Of a DNA stretch of 64,000 nucleotides, positions 50,534-60,156 are shown piece by piece. A program made the translations under genes and the position numbers. The notes under the pieces are model-generated. The model did no database searches. It worked only from the letters and a program-made list of their open reading frames with translations, and was not told the DNA's origin. This DNA comes from Myxococcales bacterium 68-20. Its GTDB lineage: Bacteria; Myxococcota_A; Polyangia; Polyangiales; Polyangiaceae. The DNA is taken from positions 89,017 to 153,016 of the forward strand of contig MKVQ01000049.1 in the NCBI GenBank assembly GCA_001899635.1, written 5' to 3'. How positions within the stretch are numbered: position 1 is the stretch's first letter; every line of letters begins with the position of its first letter.

Positions 50534-52054
50534 CTACTTCCAGACCTTGAGCGGGCCGGCGAGGTCGCCCGTGGTGCCTGTCGTCGAGCCGGCCGGCGGG
50601 CTGGGGACTACCGGACGAGCTTGCGCGCCCGGAGCGGCGGCCTGGGGCGAACGCTTCGGCTTGGGTTTGTTGGTGCGCTGCCCGGGCGTGCCTTCGTCGA
50701 GGTCGCCCATGTCGATGATCGGCGTCGTCGTCGAGATACCGCTCGGCACGAGAACGGTCGCGGTTGGTGAAGGCAGCGGGGGCTCGTCGATTGCGGCCGC
50801 GGTCTCGCGCACGGTCGGCTTGCGGTTCGTCGGCGCGTCCCGCACGAGCAGCGCGGCGACGATCCCGAGCACTCCGACGAACGCTGCTGCCGCCAGGATG
50901 AAGCGCCACGCTCCCGTGTTCCCTGCCTGTCCGCGCTGCTGGCGCGTGCCTTTGGGCGCGTCGTCGGGCAACGAGGACTGCCGCGCGGGGATCGATCCGG
51001 CGGGCATCGCGAAGGCGAGCGGCGGCGGGGGCTGCGAGGCGCCCGGGGAGCGGACCTGCGTGGCGATGTCAGCCTCCTCGATCGGCGCGAGCGGAAGCTG
51101 GCGTGCCGAGGTGAACTCTTCGTGCTCGTCCCGAGGATCGAACCACGCGAGGCACTCGGCGACGTGGGCATGCGTGTCCGGCTGCCCGAGCTCGACGAGC
51201 GCGAGCTCGATCGCCTCGTGCATCTCCTCTGCGTCCGCGAAGCGGTTCTCCGGACGGCGCGCGAGCGCGCGGCGCAAGATCCACTGCACCGGCTCGGGCA
51301 GGTCCTCCGGAACGAATACGGGATTCGTCGAGAGCAGCGCGTTGATGACCGCGAGCTCGTTCGGACCTTCGAACGGCGCTCGTCCCGTGAGGAGCTGATA
51401 CGTGATCGCCCCGACGCTGAAGAGATCGGCGCGCCGATCGATCGGCTTCTCGAGCGCCTGCTCCGGTGCCATGTAGCGGACCTTGCCCTTGAGGCCGCCG
51501 CAGATGGACTGGTCGCTGCCGGTGGCGAGGTCGCGTGCCTTCGCGACGCCGAAGTCGATCAACTTGGCGATCCCCTCGCGTGTGACGAGCACGTTGTGTG
51601 GAGACACGTCGCGATGGACGAGGCCGAGCGGCACCCCTTCTTCGTCGCGGAGCTCGTGCGCAGCGTGGAGGCCGGCGCAGAGATCGCTCGCGATCCGGAG
51701 CGCGATGCCCGGCGGAACTCGCTCGCCGCTCTCGGCGACGGTCCGGGCGACGTTGCGGAGCGAGAACCCGTCGATCCACTCCATGACGAAGAAGGGGACG
51801 TCGTTCTCGAGGCCCACGTCGTACAGGCGCACGACGTTCGGGTGATCGATCGCAGCGGCGAGCCTCGCCTCCTTCACGAACATCGTGCAGACGCGCGGGT
51901 CGGCGGCGTATTGCGCCGACACCGTCTTCACTGCGTAGAGCTGCTCGGGAGCGTCGTAGGGGTGCGCGAGCCAGACCGTGCCCATGCCCCCCTCGCCGAG
52001 GACCTGCACGAGCTCGTACCGGCCGACGCGCTGCCCGCGCGCGCTCGCACCCAT
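50534..52054 (-). CDS. Transmembrane Ser/Thr protein kinase
   Basis: A 506-residue Hanks-type kinase. Glycine loop GEGGMGTVW (about 20), catalytic loop HRDVSPHNVL near 145 (the HRDVSPHN form is typical of Myxococcota kinases), DFGVAKARD, and MAPEQALEKP. A linker rich in Pro/Ser leads to a membrane helix near 385-405 (FILAAAAFVGVLGIVAALLV) and a low-complexity extracytoplasmic tail with no known sensor domain. It faces the FHA/PP2C/ABC cluster and is its most likely kinase. The start at 52054 begins the conserved N-terminus; an upstream frame to 52102 has no support. Confidence 0.9.
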   Translation of the reverse strand: MGASARGQRVGRYELVQVLGEGGMGTVWLAHPYDAPEQLYAVKTVSAQYAADPRVCTMFVKEARLAAAIDHPNVVRLYDVGLENDVPFFVMEWIDGFSLRNVARTVAESGERVPPGIALRIASDLCAGLHAAHELRDEEGVPLGLVHRDVSPHNVLVTREGIAKLIDFGVAKARDLATGSDQSICGGLKGKVRYMAPEQALEKPIDRRADLFSVGAITYQLLTGRAPFEGPNELAVINALLSTNPVFVPEDLPEPVQWILRRALARRPENRFADAEEMHEAIELALVELGQPDTHAHVAECLAWFDPRDEHEEFTSARQLPLAPIEEADIATQVRSPGASQPPPPLAFAMPAGSIPARQSSLPDDAPKGTRQQRGQAGNTGAWRFILAAAAFVGVLGIVAALLVRDAPTNRKPTVRETAAAIDEPPLPSPTATVLVPSGISTTTPIIDMGDLDEGTPGQRTNKPKPKRSPQAAAPGAQARPVVPSPPAGSTTGTTGDLAGPLKVWK

Positions 52055-52229
52055 CTCTAGACGATGACCTGTTACACGAGGCACGCCAAGTCCCGATCCC
52101 ACACCACCTACCGGTTACCGGCAGATGGACCGCAATCTTACGCCCTCTTCGGACACAGGGCGATGGCGCGAGCCCGCACGGATGGATCGCCGCTCGTCCA
52201 TCACTACACCGCAGTGACCGGAGCGTCCT

Positions 52230-54278
52230 TCAGGGCGGCGCGAGTCGACCGATCGGGTCGTCGGCGAGATCTCGGCAGAACGTAGCTGCCTGCGATCGCG
52301 CCTCGGGGACGTCGAACACGACGAAGTGACCGTCGCTGCCGTTCCTCGGCGGGTACTGAGCAAGTGCACCGGTCGCGCGACCTCCGGCGAGGTTTCCGCG
52401 CACGCCGCTCGCGGAGAGCGAGACGTCGGCGAGGTTCGCCCACTGGGCCTCCGGGATGAGACGGACGCCGGGAGCGACGCGCGGCAGGCTCATCGAGACC
52501 GCGAGCGCTTCGATGCCGCGCGGCGGGGCATAGGTGTCACCCGTGCCGTCGGCGGCGATGCCCTCCGTCTGGAAGACGCTCTTCGGCGCGAAGCCCGCGC
52601 GCGGAGTCGTGGTGATGAACGCGCCGTAGTGGATCGGGTCGGTCGCATCGACGATCGTCTGCGTGAGCGCGAGCCCGGGGTGGAACACGTTCAGCTCCTT
52701 GGCGCGCTCCTCGTCGGCGAGGCCGAGCAGGACCCGGACCGCGCCCGCGACGTCGACCGGCTTCGTCTTCTCGAGCAGGGCGACGACGAGCATGCTGCCC
52801 GCTCCCGAGAGGACGCCGCCTCGCGCGAGATCGCTCGCCGCGAGGAAGAGCGGACCGTTGAGCCCGCCCTGCGAGTGGCCGAAGAAGAGGACGCGACCGG
52901 GGTCGAAGCCGATCTCGCCTGCCGTGCGGGAGACGTTCGCCGGCACCTTCACCTTCGTCTCGGTGAAGAGGCGCGCCTGCTGGACGACGTCGATCGCCGA
53001 TTGGCGATTGTTCGTGCGTGCGGCGAATGCGTTGTCGAAGTTGAAGAAGAGCAGCTGGATCTTCGAGTCGCGCTGTGGGTCGTTCGGCGCCGGTGAACCG
53101 GGGCGGGTGCCGTGGAAGATCTGGTCGACGCCCATCGAGGCGAGGCATCGCTGCGCGAGCGCGCGGCCGGTGCCGTCGTCGAGGAAGGAGCGGTAGTCGC
53201 CGCCGGTGCCGTGCGCGTAGAGCACGACGGGGTATCCGCCCGGCGGGGCAGGGCACTTGTCCCCCTTCGGGACCGCGAGCGCGAAGCGGAGATCGAACGT
53301 GCCCTGGAGCTTCGGCTTGCCGTCCTCGAACACGAAGCCGCCGCCGTCCGGTGGCTTGCGGTACGGCGTCGTGCCTCCCTGGTAGTTCGGCGATGGGCCG
53401 TAGCTCCCTTCGTAGACGTCGTAGTCGGCGTTCGAGTCCTTCGCCGTCCAGTCGGTTGCGGTCGGAGGCGTCACGTTCGCCTTCACGTCATCCGCGATCG
53501 CGAAGAGCTCGGCGGTGGGATCGTTCGTGGTGAAGACGGTGAGGTGGACGATGTCGTTCGCCGAGATGCCGGCGCTCGCGAGCTCGCCGAGCGCGGGCGC
53601 GAACAGGTCCTTCGTCTTCTGCGTTCGCGGGCTCGCCGGTCTCGTTCCGAGCACCTCCTCGAGATCGGAGCTCCTCGCGATCGTACCGCCGCCCTTCGCG
53701 CGGACCTTGTTCGTGACGACGACCGCGTAGCGCGTCTTCGGCCGGAGAGGACGCCCGAGGATCGGCATCACCGCCAGCGTGTTCGGCTGCCAGTACGAGC
53801 CGTCGGTCACCGCCTCCTGCCAGTGGAGCTGCACGAGGCGGCGCTGCCCCTTTTCGGGTGAGGCAGGATCGACGTCGACCACCTGAACGGAGGCGTCCGC
53901 CGCGATCGAAGCGGGAGGATCTTTCGGCAGCGACGTCGGCTCGATCGGGCCCGTGAAGCGGAGGTACGCCGGGGCCGCGGGCGAGAACCCATCCAGGAGG
54001 TGATCGGTGCTCTTCGTGTACTCGCCGATGAGGACGTTCTGGAATGGGTTCGGCCAGCCGGTGAAGCGTGCGCTACCGTCGGCCTCGCGCCTCAGGTCGC
54101 TCGGGAACGGGTGCTCGAAGAACGTCTCTTCGCGCAGCTCGTCGAGCGAGGTCGGAACGACGAAGAGCGACGCGGTATTCGTGCTCGCCGCGGCCGACGG
54201 AGCGTCGTCACTGCACGACGGGAGCAGCGCGAGCGTCAGGAGGGAAGCGGCCGTAGCGAGCTGGAATCCGCGCACCAT
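52230..54278 (-). CDS. Lipase/esterase-like alpha/beta hydrolase lipoprotein
   Basis: A 682-residue lipoprotein (FQLATAASLLTLALLPSCSD; lipobox near LPSC). An N-terminal beta-rich half (about 40-330) with an Ig-like look (PAAPAYLRFTGPIEPTSLPK; PLRPKTRYAVVVTNKVRAKG) is followed by an alpha/beta-hydrolase half: GYPVVLYAHGTGGDYRSFLD (oxyanion region), nucleophile elbow FFGHSQGGLNGP, and a late GSDGHFVVFD that could supply the His. Related proteins are large secreted lipases/virulence-factor-like lipoproteins of Myxococcota. The ATG at 54278 is used; 54296 is an alternative. Substrate unknown. Confidence 0.85.
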   Translation of the reverse strand: MVRGFQLATAASLLTLALLPSCSDDAPSAAASTNTASLFVVPTSLDELREETFFEHPFPSDLRREADGSARFTGWPNPFQNVLIGEYTKSTDHLLDGFSPAAPAYLRFTGPIEPTSLPKDPPASIAADASVQVVDVDPASPEKGQRRLVQLHWQEAVTDGSYWQPNTLAVMPILGRPLRPKTRYAVVVTNKVRAKGGGTIARSSDLEEVLGTRPASPRTQKTKDLFAPALGELASAGISANDIVHLTVFTTNDPTAELFAIADDVKANVTPPTATDWTAKDSNADYDVYEGSYGPSPNYQGGTTPYRKPPDGGGFVFEDGKPKLQGTFDLRFALAVPKGDKCPAPPGGYPVVLYAHGTGGDYRSFLDDGTGRALAQRCLASMGVDQIFHGTRPGSPAPNDPQRDSKIQLLFFNFDNAFAARTNNRQSAIDVVQQARLFTETKVKVPANVSRTAGEIGFDPGRVLFFGHSQGGLNGPLFLAASDLARGGVLSGAGSMLVVALLEKTKPVDVAGAVRVLLGLADEERAKELNVFHPGLALTQTIVDATDPIHYGAFITTTPRAGFAPKSVFQTEGIAADGTGDTYAPPRGIEALAVSMSLPRVAPGVRLIPEAQWANLADVSLSASGVRGNLAGGRATGALAQYPPRNGSDGHFVVFDVPEARSQAATFCRDLADDPIGRLAPP

Positions 54279-55071
54279 CGTCCGTGGATATAGCATCGAT
54301 GCGGGCGGGGCCCGGCCGGCGGCCGAGGCTTCGGTCGAGCCAACGAGCCGCGCGGGGTGCCGTCGCTTGCGATCGTCTCGACGGGAGCGGCTTCGGCGCG
54401 CGATCCCTGGGCGTCGGTTCCGACGGTCACGTCGCATGTCGTCCCTGCGCGCGCCGTCTTGGGCGGCCTTGCTCTGCATCGCCGGGAAGGGCGCCATTGC
54501 TCGGACGTCGCGGTCGGGCGCGGCGCGGCTGACGCGTGTCGGTGGATTGGGGCTCCGAGGAGGAGCCAGACGTGTCGAGCGCCGTGCGCTCGTCGTCGCC
54601 ATCGTGCGCTCTTCGGACGCGTCCGCCTCGAGAATCGAGTCCTCGAGCTGCGATTCGGCGAGCAGCTTCTCGCCGCGTGTCGTCCGAGGACGACGGCGGA
54701 GCGCCGATGCCCCGGCCATCGGAAAGGGGGGACGTGTCGCCGTAGCTTCTTCTCTCAGTTGATTCCCGCAGTCGATGGATCGCTCGAGCGGTCGTCCAAA
54801 ACCGCACGCAGTGACGACGGTGGGCAGGCCATGACGCACGCTATTTGCTGTAGAGCTTGAGTCGCGGCAGTGATCGGAGCTCTTCTGCAGTCGTCGTCGT
54901 CGTCGTCGTCGCCTTCGCCCGAAGCCGGCTCGGCCGTGCGCGTAGCCGTAGCGACGCGCGCGAGAGCCCGGTAGCCTCGGTTCGTCGTGGCACGACCGTT
55001 TCTTTCGCGCTACGCGACGACCAGACGGGGAGGGCGGAGGTTCCCTCATTCTGACCGCCCTTCCCGCACTC
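54279..55071. other. 793-bp intergenic region between divergent genes
   Basis: It lies upstream of both the lipase-like gene (minus) and the surface-protein series (plus), so it should hold promoters for both, but I cannot point to a convincing pair. It contains a (TCG)7 simple repeat at 54891-54911. Open frames in it change strand and frame without consistent codon bias, and none resembles a protein family. Confidence 0.5.
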
Positions 55072-56220
55072 TTGCGCTCCGGTCGAACAACCGCCGCCGG
55101 TAGAGCGAGCAGCGATCGGGTAGCTTCATTGGTCCTTCGCCACACCCGGGCCGCATGCCTCGCCGGATTGAGCATCGCGCTCTTCGCGGCCGACGTACGT
55201 GCGGACGAGACCGGCAGCGAGGCGTCACCGGACACCGCGCTCCGCCTCGTCTACGAGGCCCCGTCGGAGTGTGTGGATGCTCTTGGCGTACGCGCGCGTG
55301 TGCTTTCGCTGGTGCGAACACCGCCGGAGAAGTGGAAGAGCCCGGTCGAGGTCCGGATCCGCATCGAGCGACACGACCATCTGTACATCGGGCGCCTCGG
55401 CGTCGTGCAGCTCGATCCGCTCGATCATCCAGCGGCCGAACGGGAGCTTCGGGCAACGGCGTGCCTTTCCGTCGTCGATGCGCTCACCGTCTCGGCAGCG
55501 ATTGCCGTCGACGACGCCCTCGCCGAGGCGGAAAGGGCCGCCATCACGAGCTCGTCCTCACCGCCCGGCGAGGAGCCGGTCGCCGCTCCCGCCCCCGAGT
55601 CCTCGACTCCGGCGCCAGCTCCCGCGAGCGCGCACGCCAAGATCTCAGTGCGTCCGCCTCCGGTGCGCCCGAGCAAAACATCGCGCATCGGGCCGATGGA
55701 GCTTCGCGTAGGAGACAGCATCGCACTCCGGCGAGGGATCGTCCCCGAACCGGTCTGGATGCAGTCCGCGTGGCTTTCGGCGGCTCGTCGGAACAGTTGG
55801 TATCCGATGCTCCGCGCCGAGCTGGCTTACGGCGCGAGCGGGATCGCCCGGACGGGCGTCGGCGCCTACCGTGCACGACTCCTCGAGGGCGGCCTCGCCG
55901 CGTGCACCCCCTTGCGCGACGGCGTCCTCTCGATCCTCGCCGTGTGCACCGGAGTGAACGGCGGCACGCTGATGAGCTCGTCGTTCGAGGTCATCCGTTC
56001 CGCGGACCGAGTACGGCCCTGGTTCGCGGCGTTTGCGGCACCCCGCATCGCGCTACCTCTGCTCGAAGGGATCGCCTTCGTCGTCGAGGGACGCATCGCC
56101 GTCCCGTTCATGCGCGAACGGTTGAGGTTCCATCCTGGGGTTACGGTGTACGAAGCTCCGCCCGCCGTCGCCCAGGTGGGCGTGGGCCTCGAAGTGAGGC
56201 TTCCGCCGTCGCGGCTGTAA
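55072..56220 (+). CDS. Secreted hypothetical protein preceding ECF sigma gene
   Basis: About 382 residues if started at the TTG 55072; a TTG at 55129 would leave a cleaner signal peptide (TRAACLAGLSIALFAADVRA). The mature part has LRLVYEAPSECVDALGVRAR and RELRATACLSVVDALTVSAA, a Pro/Ala linker (PAPESSTPAPAPASAHAKIS), then a beta-rich C-terminal half ending VGVGLEVRLPPSRL that looks like an outer-membrane barrel or sandwich. Genes of this layout commonly sit just upstream of ECF sigma genes in Polyangiales. The start is uncertain; the product is unassigned. Confidence 0.7.
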   Translation: MRSGRTTAAGRASSDRVASLVLRHTRAACLAGLSIALFAADVRADETGSEASPDTALRLVYEAPSECVDALGVRARVLSLVRTPPEKWKSPVEVRIRIERHDHLYIGRLGVVQLDPLDHPAAERELRATACLSVVDALTVSAAIAVDDALAEAERAAITSSSSPPGEEPVAAPAPESSTPAPAPASAHAKISVRPPPVRPSKTSRIGPMELRVGDSIALRRGIVPEPVWMQSAWLSAARRNSWYPMLRAELAYGASGIARTGVGAYRARLLEGGLAACTPLRDGVLSILAVCTGVNGGTLMSSSFEVIRSADRVRPWFAAFAAPRIALPLLEGIAFVVEGRIAVPFMRERLRFHPGVTVYEAPPAVAQVGVGLEVRLPPSRL

Positions 56221-56387
56221 GATCGAGCGATCCATCCGAAGGGGTCAGGACATGTTCCTTTCACCACGGACGGATGGCGATGCGCGCAGAAGCGAAACAT
56301 GATTTTTCCGCGCGATTTCTTCCCCCAGAAAACGTCTGGCGGCGCCGTGACCGGCCCGAGCCGGACGCGCCGTCGGGCCAACCCGGA

Positions 56388-56939
56388 ATGACTGAGCTCG
56401 GCGCCGCCGGCCTTCATCGGCTCTCCACCGTATTTCGCCGCGAGGCGCGATGGGTCTTCGCGCTGCTGCGCCGTTTCGGTTTGGAGCGTGGCGACGCCGA
56501 GGACGTGACCCAAGAAGTGTTCCTCGTCTTCCGGGCGCGAATCGAAGACGTCACGCCGGGCGAAGAGCGGAGGTTTCTCTTCCGAACGGCGGCTTACCTC
56601 GCGGCCAACGCGCGACGTGCCGCGCGGCGCCGGGAGGTTGCCCTGCCAGACGCCGCACACGAGCTGAGCACGCCGCACACCGCCGAGCGTGAGCTTGCCG
56701 AACGCGACGAGCTCGAGCTCTTGCAGAAGATCCTCGACGCGATGTCGGAGGATCTGCGGATGACGTTCGTTCTCTACGAGATCGAAGAAATGACGTTGCC
56801 CGAGATCGCCGACGTCCTCGCCATCCCGCTCGGAACGGTGAAGTCCCGCCTTCTTCGTGCACGACGCGCGTTCGAGCGCGAAGCACGGCGACACGGCATC
56901 AAACCAGACTCGGCCGGCGGTGCCGCGAGGAGTACGTGA
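56388..56939 (+). CDS. ECF RNA polymerase sigma factor
   Basis: 183 residues from the ATG at 56388. Region 2 reads RRFGLERGDAEDVTQEVFLV and region 4 reads MTLPEIADVLAIPLGTVKSR then LLRARRAFE, both intact, with the region 3 to 1.1 elements absent as expected for ECF type. An ATG at 56274 would add 38 residues, but 56280-56330 is AT-richer and not codon-biased, more like promoter. The stop overlaps the following gene (TGATG), which encodes a membrane protein that may act as its anti-sigma partner. Probably directs the downstream surface-protein genes (inference). Confidence 0.9.
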   Translation: MTELGAAGLHRLSTVFRREARWVFALLRRFGLERGDAEDVTQEVFLVFRARIEDVTPGEERRFLFRTAAYLAANARRAARRREVALPDAAHELSTPHTAERELAERDELELLQKILDAMSEDLRMTFVLYEIEEMTLPEIADVLAIPLGTVKSRLLRARRAFEREARRHGIKPDSAGGAARST

Positions 56940-57745
56940 TGACACTTCGTCGACTGACCGACGACTACGACTCTACGAATCCCCGTCTCGGTGCCATGCT
57001 GCGCAAGGCACGCGAGGAGTCGCTCTCGGCCGATGCCGAGCATCGCATCGCGGCGGTCGTCCTCGCGCCCACGGCCGTGGTCCCGCCCGCTCCACCGTCC
57101 TCCCCCCGAGGTCTTCTCGTCAAGGGAGCGCTCGGCCTCTCCGCCCTGGCTGTCGTCGCGACGTTCGCGGCGTCGATCGTGTCGAGCGACGGGGATCGAT
57201 CGGGGCGATCGCATACCGATACGGTGAGCTCGCGACAGGACGAGGGGGCGCACCCTTCCGCGGAGCCCGTGCAGACACATGACGTGGGGCTGTCCGTCCA
57301 CGATCTCCCTGCCGTGACGCCAACGACGAGAGAGCTGCATGATGCGCCTCCCGTCGCGAGCGCGAAGCCGGAGAGCACGCCGACGACGTCGAGCCACGGA
57401 CCTCGCACGACGGCAGCGGCAGCAGCGCCCGTCGACAACCTCGGTGAGGAGGCTGCGCGTCTGCGCTCGGTGCGTGAAGAGCTCTCCGCTGGCAGGACAC
57501 AGCAAGCACTTCGCAAGCTCGATCAGTACGACGACCGCTTCCGCAGCAACGGCGCGATGCGTGAGGAAGCTGCCGTCATGCGCGTGGAAGGGCTACTTCA
57601 GGCGGGCCGCACGAGCGAAGCCCATGCGCTGGGCTCGCGCCTTCTCGTCGAGCGCCCGAACGGTGCGTTCGCGCGCAAGCTCCGATCGCTCCTCGCGTCA
57701 CCTGCCGCTCCGTCGTCGGCAAGCGAGCCCGCCTCGCAACGCTGA
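56939..57745 (+). CDS. TPR/transmembrane protein coupled to the sigma factor
   Basis: A 268-residue protein: N-terminal cytoplasmic part (LTDDYDSTNPRLGAMLRKAR), a membrane helix near 65-85 (GLLVKGALGLSALAVVATFA), a Thr/Ser/Pro/Ala linker and a C-terminal TPR-like helical region (LRSVREELSAGRTQQALRKL; VMRVEGLLQAGRTSEAHALG). Position and topology fit an anti-sigma factor, but no zinc-binding anti-sigma motif (HxxxCxxC) is present. Starts at the ATG overlapping the sigma stop; a GTG three bases earlier would give a 4-bp overlap. Confidence 0.8.
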   Translation: MTLRRLTDDYDSTNPRLGAMLRKAREESLSADAEHRIAAVVLAPTAVVPPAPPSSPRGLLVKGALGLSALAVVATFAASIVSSDGDRSGRSHTDTVSSRQDEGAHPSAEPVQTHDVGLSVHDLPAVTPTTRELHDAPPVASAKPESTPTTSSHGPRTTAAAAAPVDNLGEEAARLRSVREELSAGRTQQALRKLDQYDDRFRSNGAMREEAAVMRVEGLLQAGRTSEAHALGSRLLVERPNGAFARKLRSLLASPAAPSSASEPASQR

Positions 57746-57799
57746 TCGTGTCGATCGAGCGATCCAAACGTCTGCCCTCGAACATTGTTCGGTAAGAAG

Positions 57800-58951
57800 A
57801 TGAGCCGCCTACGACGCACGCTCGGCCAACTGCTGGCCCTCGCAACGCTCACGGTCGTACTCCCTCACTGCACGCGCGACGTCACCCTCGACGCACCGCC
57901 GCTTCAGTCAGGCCCTGACGCGGGGACCGGCGTCTTCGCCCCGGCGGACGACGCGGGCCCCTCCTCCTCCCATTCCGATGGAGGAGGACTCGACAACGTA
58001 CCCATGTGCGCGAGCAGCACGTGCGCGGAGCCGTATGCAACCTGCTCGACGTCGAAATACCTCTGCGACATCGACCTCGACACCGACTCCAACAACTGCG
58101 GATCGTGTGGAAATAAGTGTCCGAACGACCAGTGGCGGGTGACCAACCTGCGCGCCAGTTGGATCTGCGTCGGCGGCGGCTGCACGATGGTGTGCAATCC
58201 GAGTAGCTTCTACGCCGATTGCAACGGCATGATCGAGGACGGCTGCGAGACGTCGATTACGGGCCCGGAGAACTGCGGCTCCTGCGGCAACAAGTGCGCG
58301 GACGATCAGATCTGTTCCGGCGGGAAGTGCGTCGGTTGCAAGGCGAACGAAGTGCTGTGTGGCACGCAGTGCGTGGACCTGATGGGCAACGACTCCCACT
58401 GCAGCGCGTGCAACAACGCTTGCTCGCCATTCCCGGCAGGCTTCCCCTCCGCTGGGGCGAATGCGTATTGGGGCTGCAAGGAGGGAGAGTGCAACAATCG
58501 CAAGTGCCGTCAGCCGTGGGCCGATTGCAACAACGACACCGTCGACGGTTGTGAAATCAACCTGGAAAGGGACCGCCTGAATTGTGGTCAGTGCGGGAAG
58601 GCGTGCGCTCCCGGAGAGATGTGCGCCAATGGCATTTGTCAGTGCAATCCGGGCCCGAGCGGGTGCGATTGCAACGACGATTTCGAAGCCGACTTGATGA
58701 ACTGCGGGGCGTGCGGGAACCGATGTTTGGACCGGACCAACGCCCCCGCGACATGCAAGTTCGGACGATGTGGAAATGTCTGCAACGCCGGCTTCGGCGA
58801 TTGCAACACGGACATGTTTGACGGCTGCGAGATCGACCTCATGAGGGACCCACAGAACTGCGGAACGTGCGGAAACAGGTGCGCGACAGGACAAGCGTGC
58901 ATCGATGGCAAGTGTGCCGTCGAGCCGTGCCCGGACGGAGTGATTCAATGA
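57800..58951 (+). CDS. Cysteine-rich secreted lipoprotein
   Basis: A 383-residue protein with a lipoprotein-type signal (LLALATLTVVLPHC) and an Asp/Gly/Ser linker. The body holds many cysteines in repeated units of the form DxxNCGxCGNxC (DTDSNNCGSCGNKC; GPENCGSCGNKCADDQ; RDPQNCGTCGNRC) alternating with DCNxxxxDGCE. This repeat is common in Myxococcota secreted proteins and resembles EGF/keratin-type disulfide modules. The ATG at 57800 is preceded by GGTAAGAAG. Its TGA overlaps the next start (ATGA). Confidence 0.82.
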   Translation: MSRLRRTLGQLLALATLTVVLPHCTRDVTLDAPPLQSGPDAGTGVFAPADDAGPSSSHSDGGGLDNVPMCASSTCAEPYATCSTSKYLCDIDLDTDSNNCGSCGNKCPNDQWRVTNLRASWICVGGGCTMVCNPSSFYADCNGMIEDGCETSITGPENCGSCGNKCADDQICSGGKCVGCKANEVLCGTQCVDLMGNDSHCSACNNACSPFPAGFPSAGANAYWGCKEGECNNRKCRQPWADCNNDTVDGCEINLERDRLNCGQCGKACAPGEMCANGICQCNPGPSGCDCNDDFEADLMNCGACGNRCLDRTNAPATCKFGRCGNVCNAGFGDCNTDMFDGCEIDLMRDPQNCGTCGNRCATGQACIDGKCAVEPCPDGVIQ

Positions 58952-60156
58952 CGCGGCAAGGCTTGTCGCAGACGCTTCCCATGAAGCTCTCGCTATTGGT
59001 CGTCCTCACGCTCGGCGTGCGCGGGGCGGCGGGATGCGCGGCTTCGTCCGTGGATGACCAATCGGCCCCGAGCAGCGACCTCGACGGTGGCCGCACCGAG
59101 ACCATCCCCGGCATCGACGGCTCGAGCGACGCGAGCGTGGAGGCGTCGATCGAAGACGGCTCGGCGCCGACGTCGGACGAGTGCAGCTCCGACGGCTGGT
59201 GCGTCGTCCCCCTCGAGCTTCGCGGAGTCGCCGTCTACTCCGTCTGGGGCAGTGGTCCGAACGACGTGTGGGCCGTCGGATCATGGGGCACCGTCCTCCA
59301 CTACGACGGAAAGAAATGGTCGACGTCCCGCGTCCTCACGGACGCAGGGCAGCCGAAGACGCTCATCTCGGTCTGGGGGAGTGGTCCGAACGACGTGTGG
59401 ATCGCGAGCGTCGACGACATTCGGCACTGCGACGGCTGGAAAGAAGATGGTCCAGACTGGTCGGCGGCTCAGATCCTCACGAAGGTCGACGCGTTGCCTT
59501 CCCAGCTCCTCGGAGTCTGGGGAACGGGCGCAAAGGACGTCTGGGTGCTCCACGGCGCGAACCTCCTGTCGGTCGGGCTAGTCACCAAGGTCTTGCACTC
59601 CGAGGGATGGGTCGATGGCTCGCCCTCGCTCAAGCCCGCGTTCGACCACGTGACGAGCGGGACTACCTCCAACATCAGCGGGATCTGGGCAAGCAGCCCA
59701 AGCGATGTCTGGGTCGTCGGAGACAGAGGCCGCATCTTCCGCTCGAACGGTTTCTGGGGCGGGATGGCCTCCTGGAAACAGGTCAACAGCAACACGCACT
59801 CTCACTTGCGTGCCGTCTGGGGATCCGCGTCGGACGACATCTGGGCCGTCGGCGACCTCGGAACGATCCGGCACTACACGCACAACGAGGGCGGGGAGCT
59901 CGTCTGGAGCTACGTGTCGTCACCCACCGGGAGCAAGCTCGGCTCGGTCTGGGGCTCGAGTGGCTCCGACGTTTGGGCTGTCGGAGAAGGCGGCACGATC
60001 GTGCACGGCGACGGCACGACCTGGACGACATCGAGTGTTCCGAAGGCCGCGACGAATATTCCGCTCTACGGCGTTTGGGGCAGCGGTCCGAACGACGTGT
60101 GGATCGTCGGAGAGCGCCTGATTCTTCATCGCGGACCAGCCGGAGTAACGAAGTGA
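58948..60156 (+). CDS. Secreted WG-repeat beta-propeller-like lipoprotein
   Basis: A 402-residue protein starting in the stop of the preceding gene. Signal (MKLSLLVVLTLGVRGAAGCA) and Asp/Glu/Ser linker lead to at least six copies of VWGSGPNDVWAVG-type units (VWGSGPNDVWIAS, VWGTGAKDVWVLH, IWASSPSDVWVVG, VWGSASDDIWAVG, VWGSSGSDVWAVG). Such repeats form beta-propellers and are typical of Myxococcota secreted proteins. The ATG could also be the internal MKLSLL codon. Its stop overlaps the next gene by one base (TGATG). Confidence 0.85.
   Translation: MTRQGLSQTLPMKLSLLVVLTLGVRGAAGCAASSVDDQSAPSSDLDGGRTETIPGIDGSSDASVEASIEDGSAPTSDECSSDGWCVVPLELRGVAVYSVWGSGPNDVWAVGSWGTVLHYDGKKWSTSRVLTDAGQPKTLISVWGSGPNDVWIASVDDIRHCDGWKEDGPDWSAAQILTKVDALPSQLLGVWGTGAKDVWVLHGANLLSVGLVTKVLHSEGWVDGSPSLKPAFDHVTSGTTSNISGIWASSPSDVWVVGDRGRIFRSNGFWGGMASWKQVNSNTHSHLRAVWGSASDDIWAVGDLGTIRHYTHNEGGELVWSYVSSPTGSKLGSVWGSSGSDVWAVGEGGTIVHGDGTTWTTSSVPKAATNIPLYGVWGSGPNDVWIVGERLILHRGPAGVTK

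Noticed and set aside
54279-55235. N-terminal extension of the lipase-like gene to 55235.
   Set aside because: The added residues are Arg/Ser-rich without similarity and run across an intergenic region and into the next gene. The lipoprotein signal begins at 54278.
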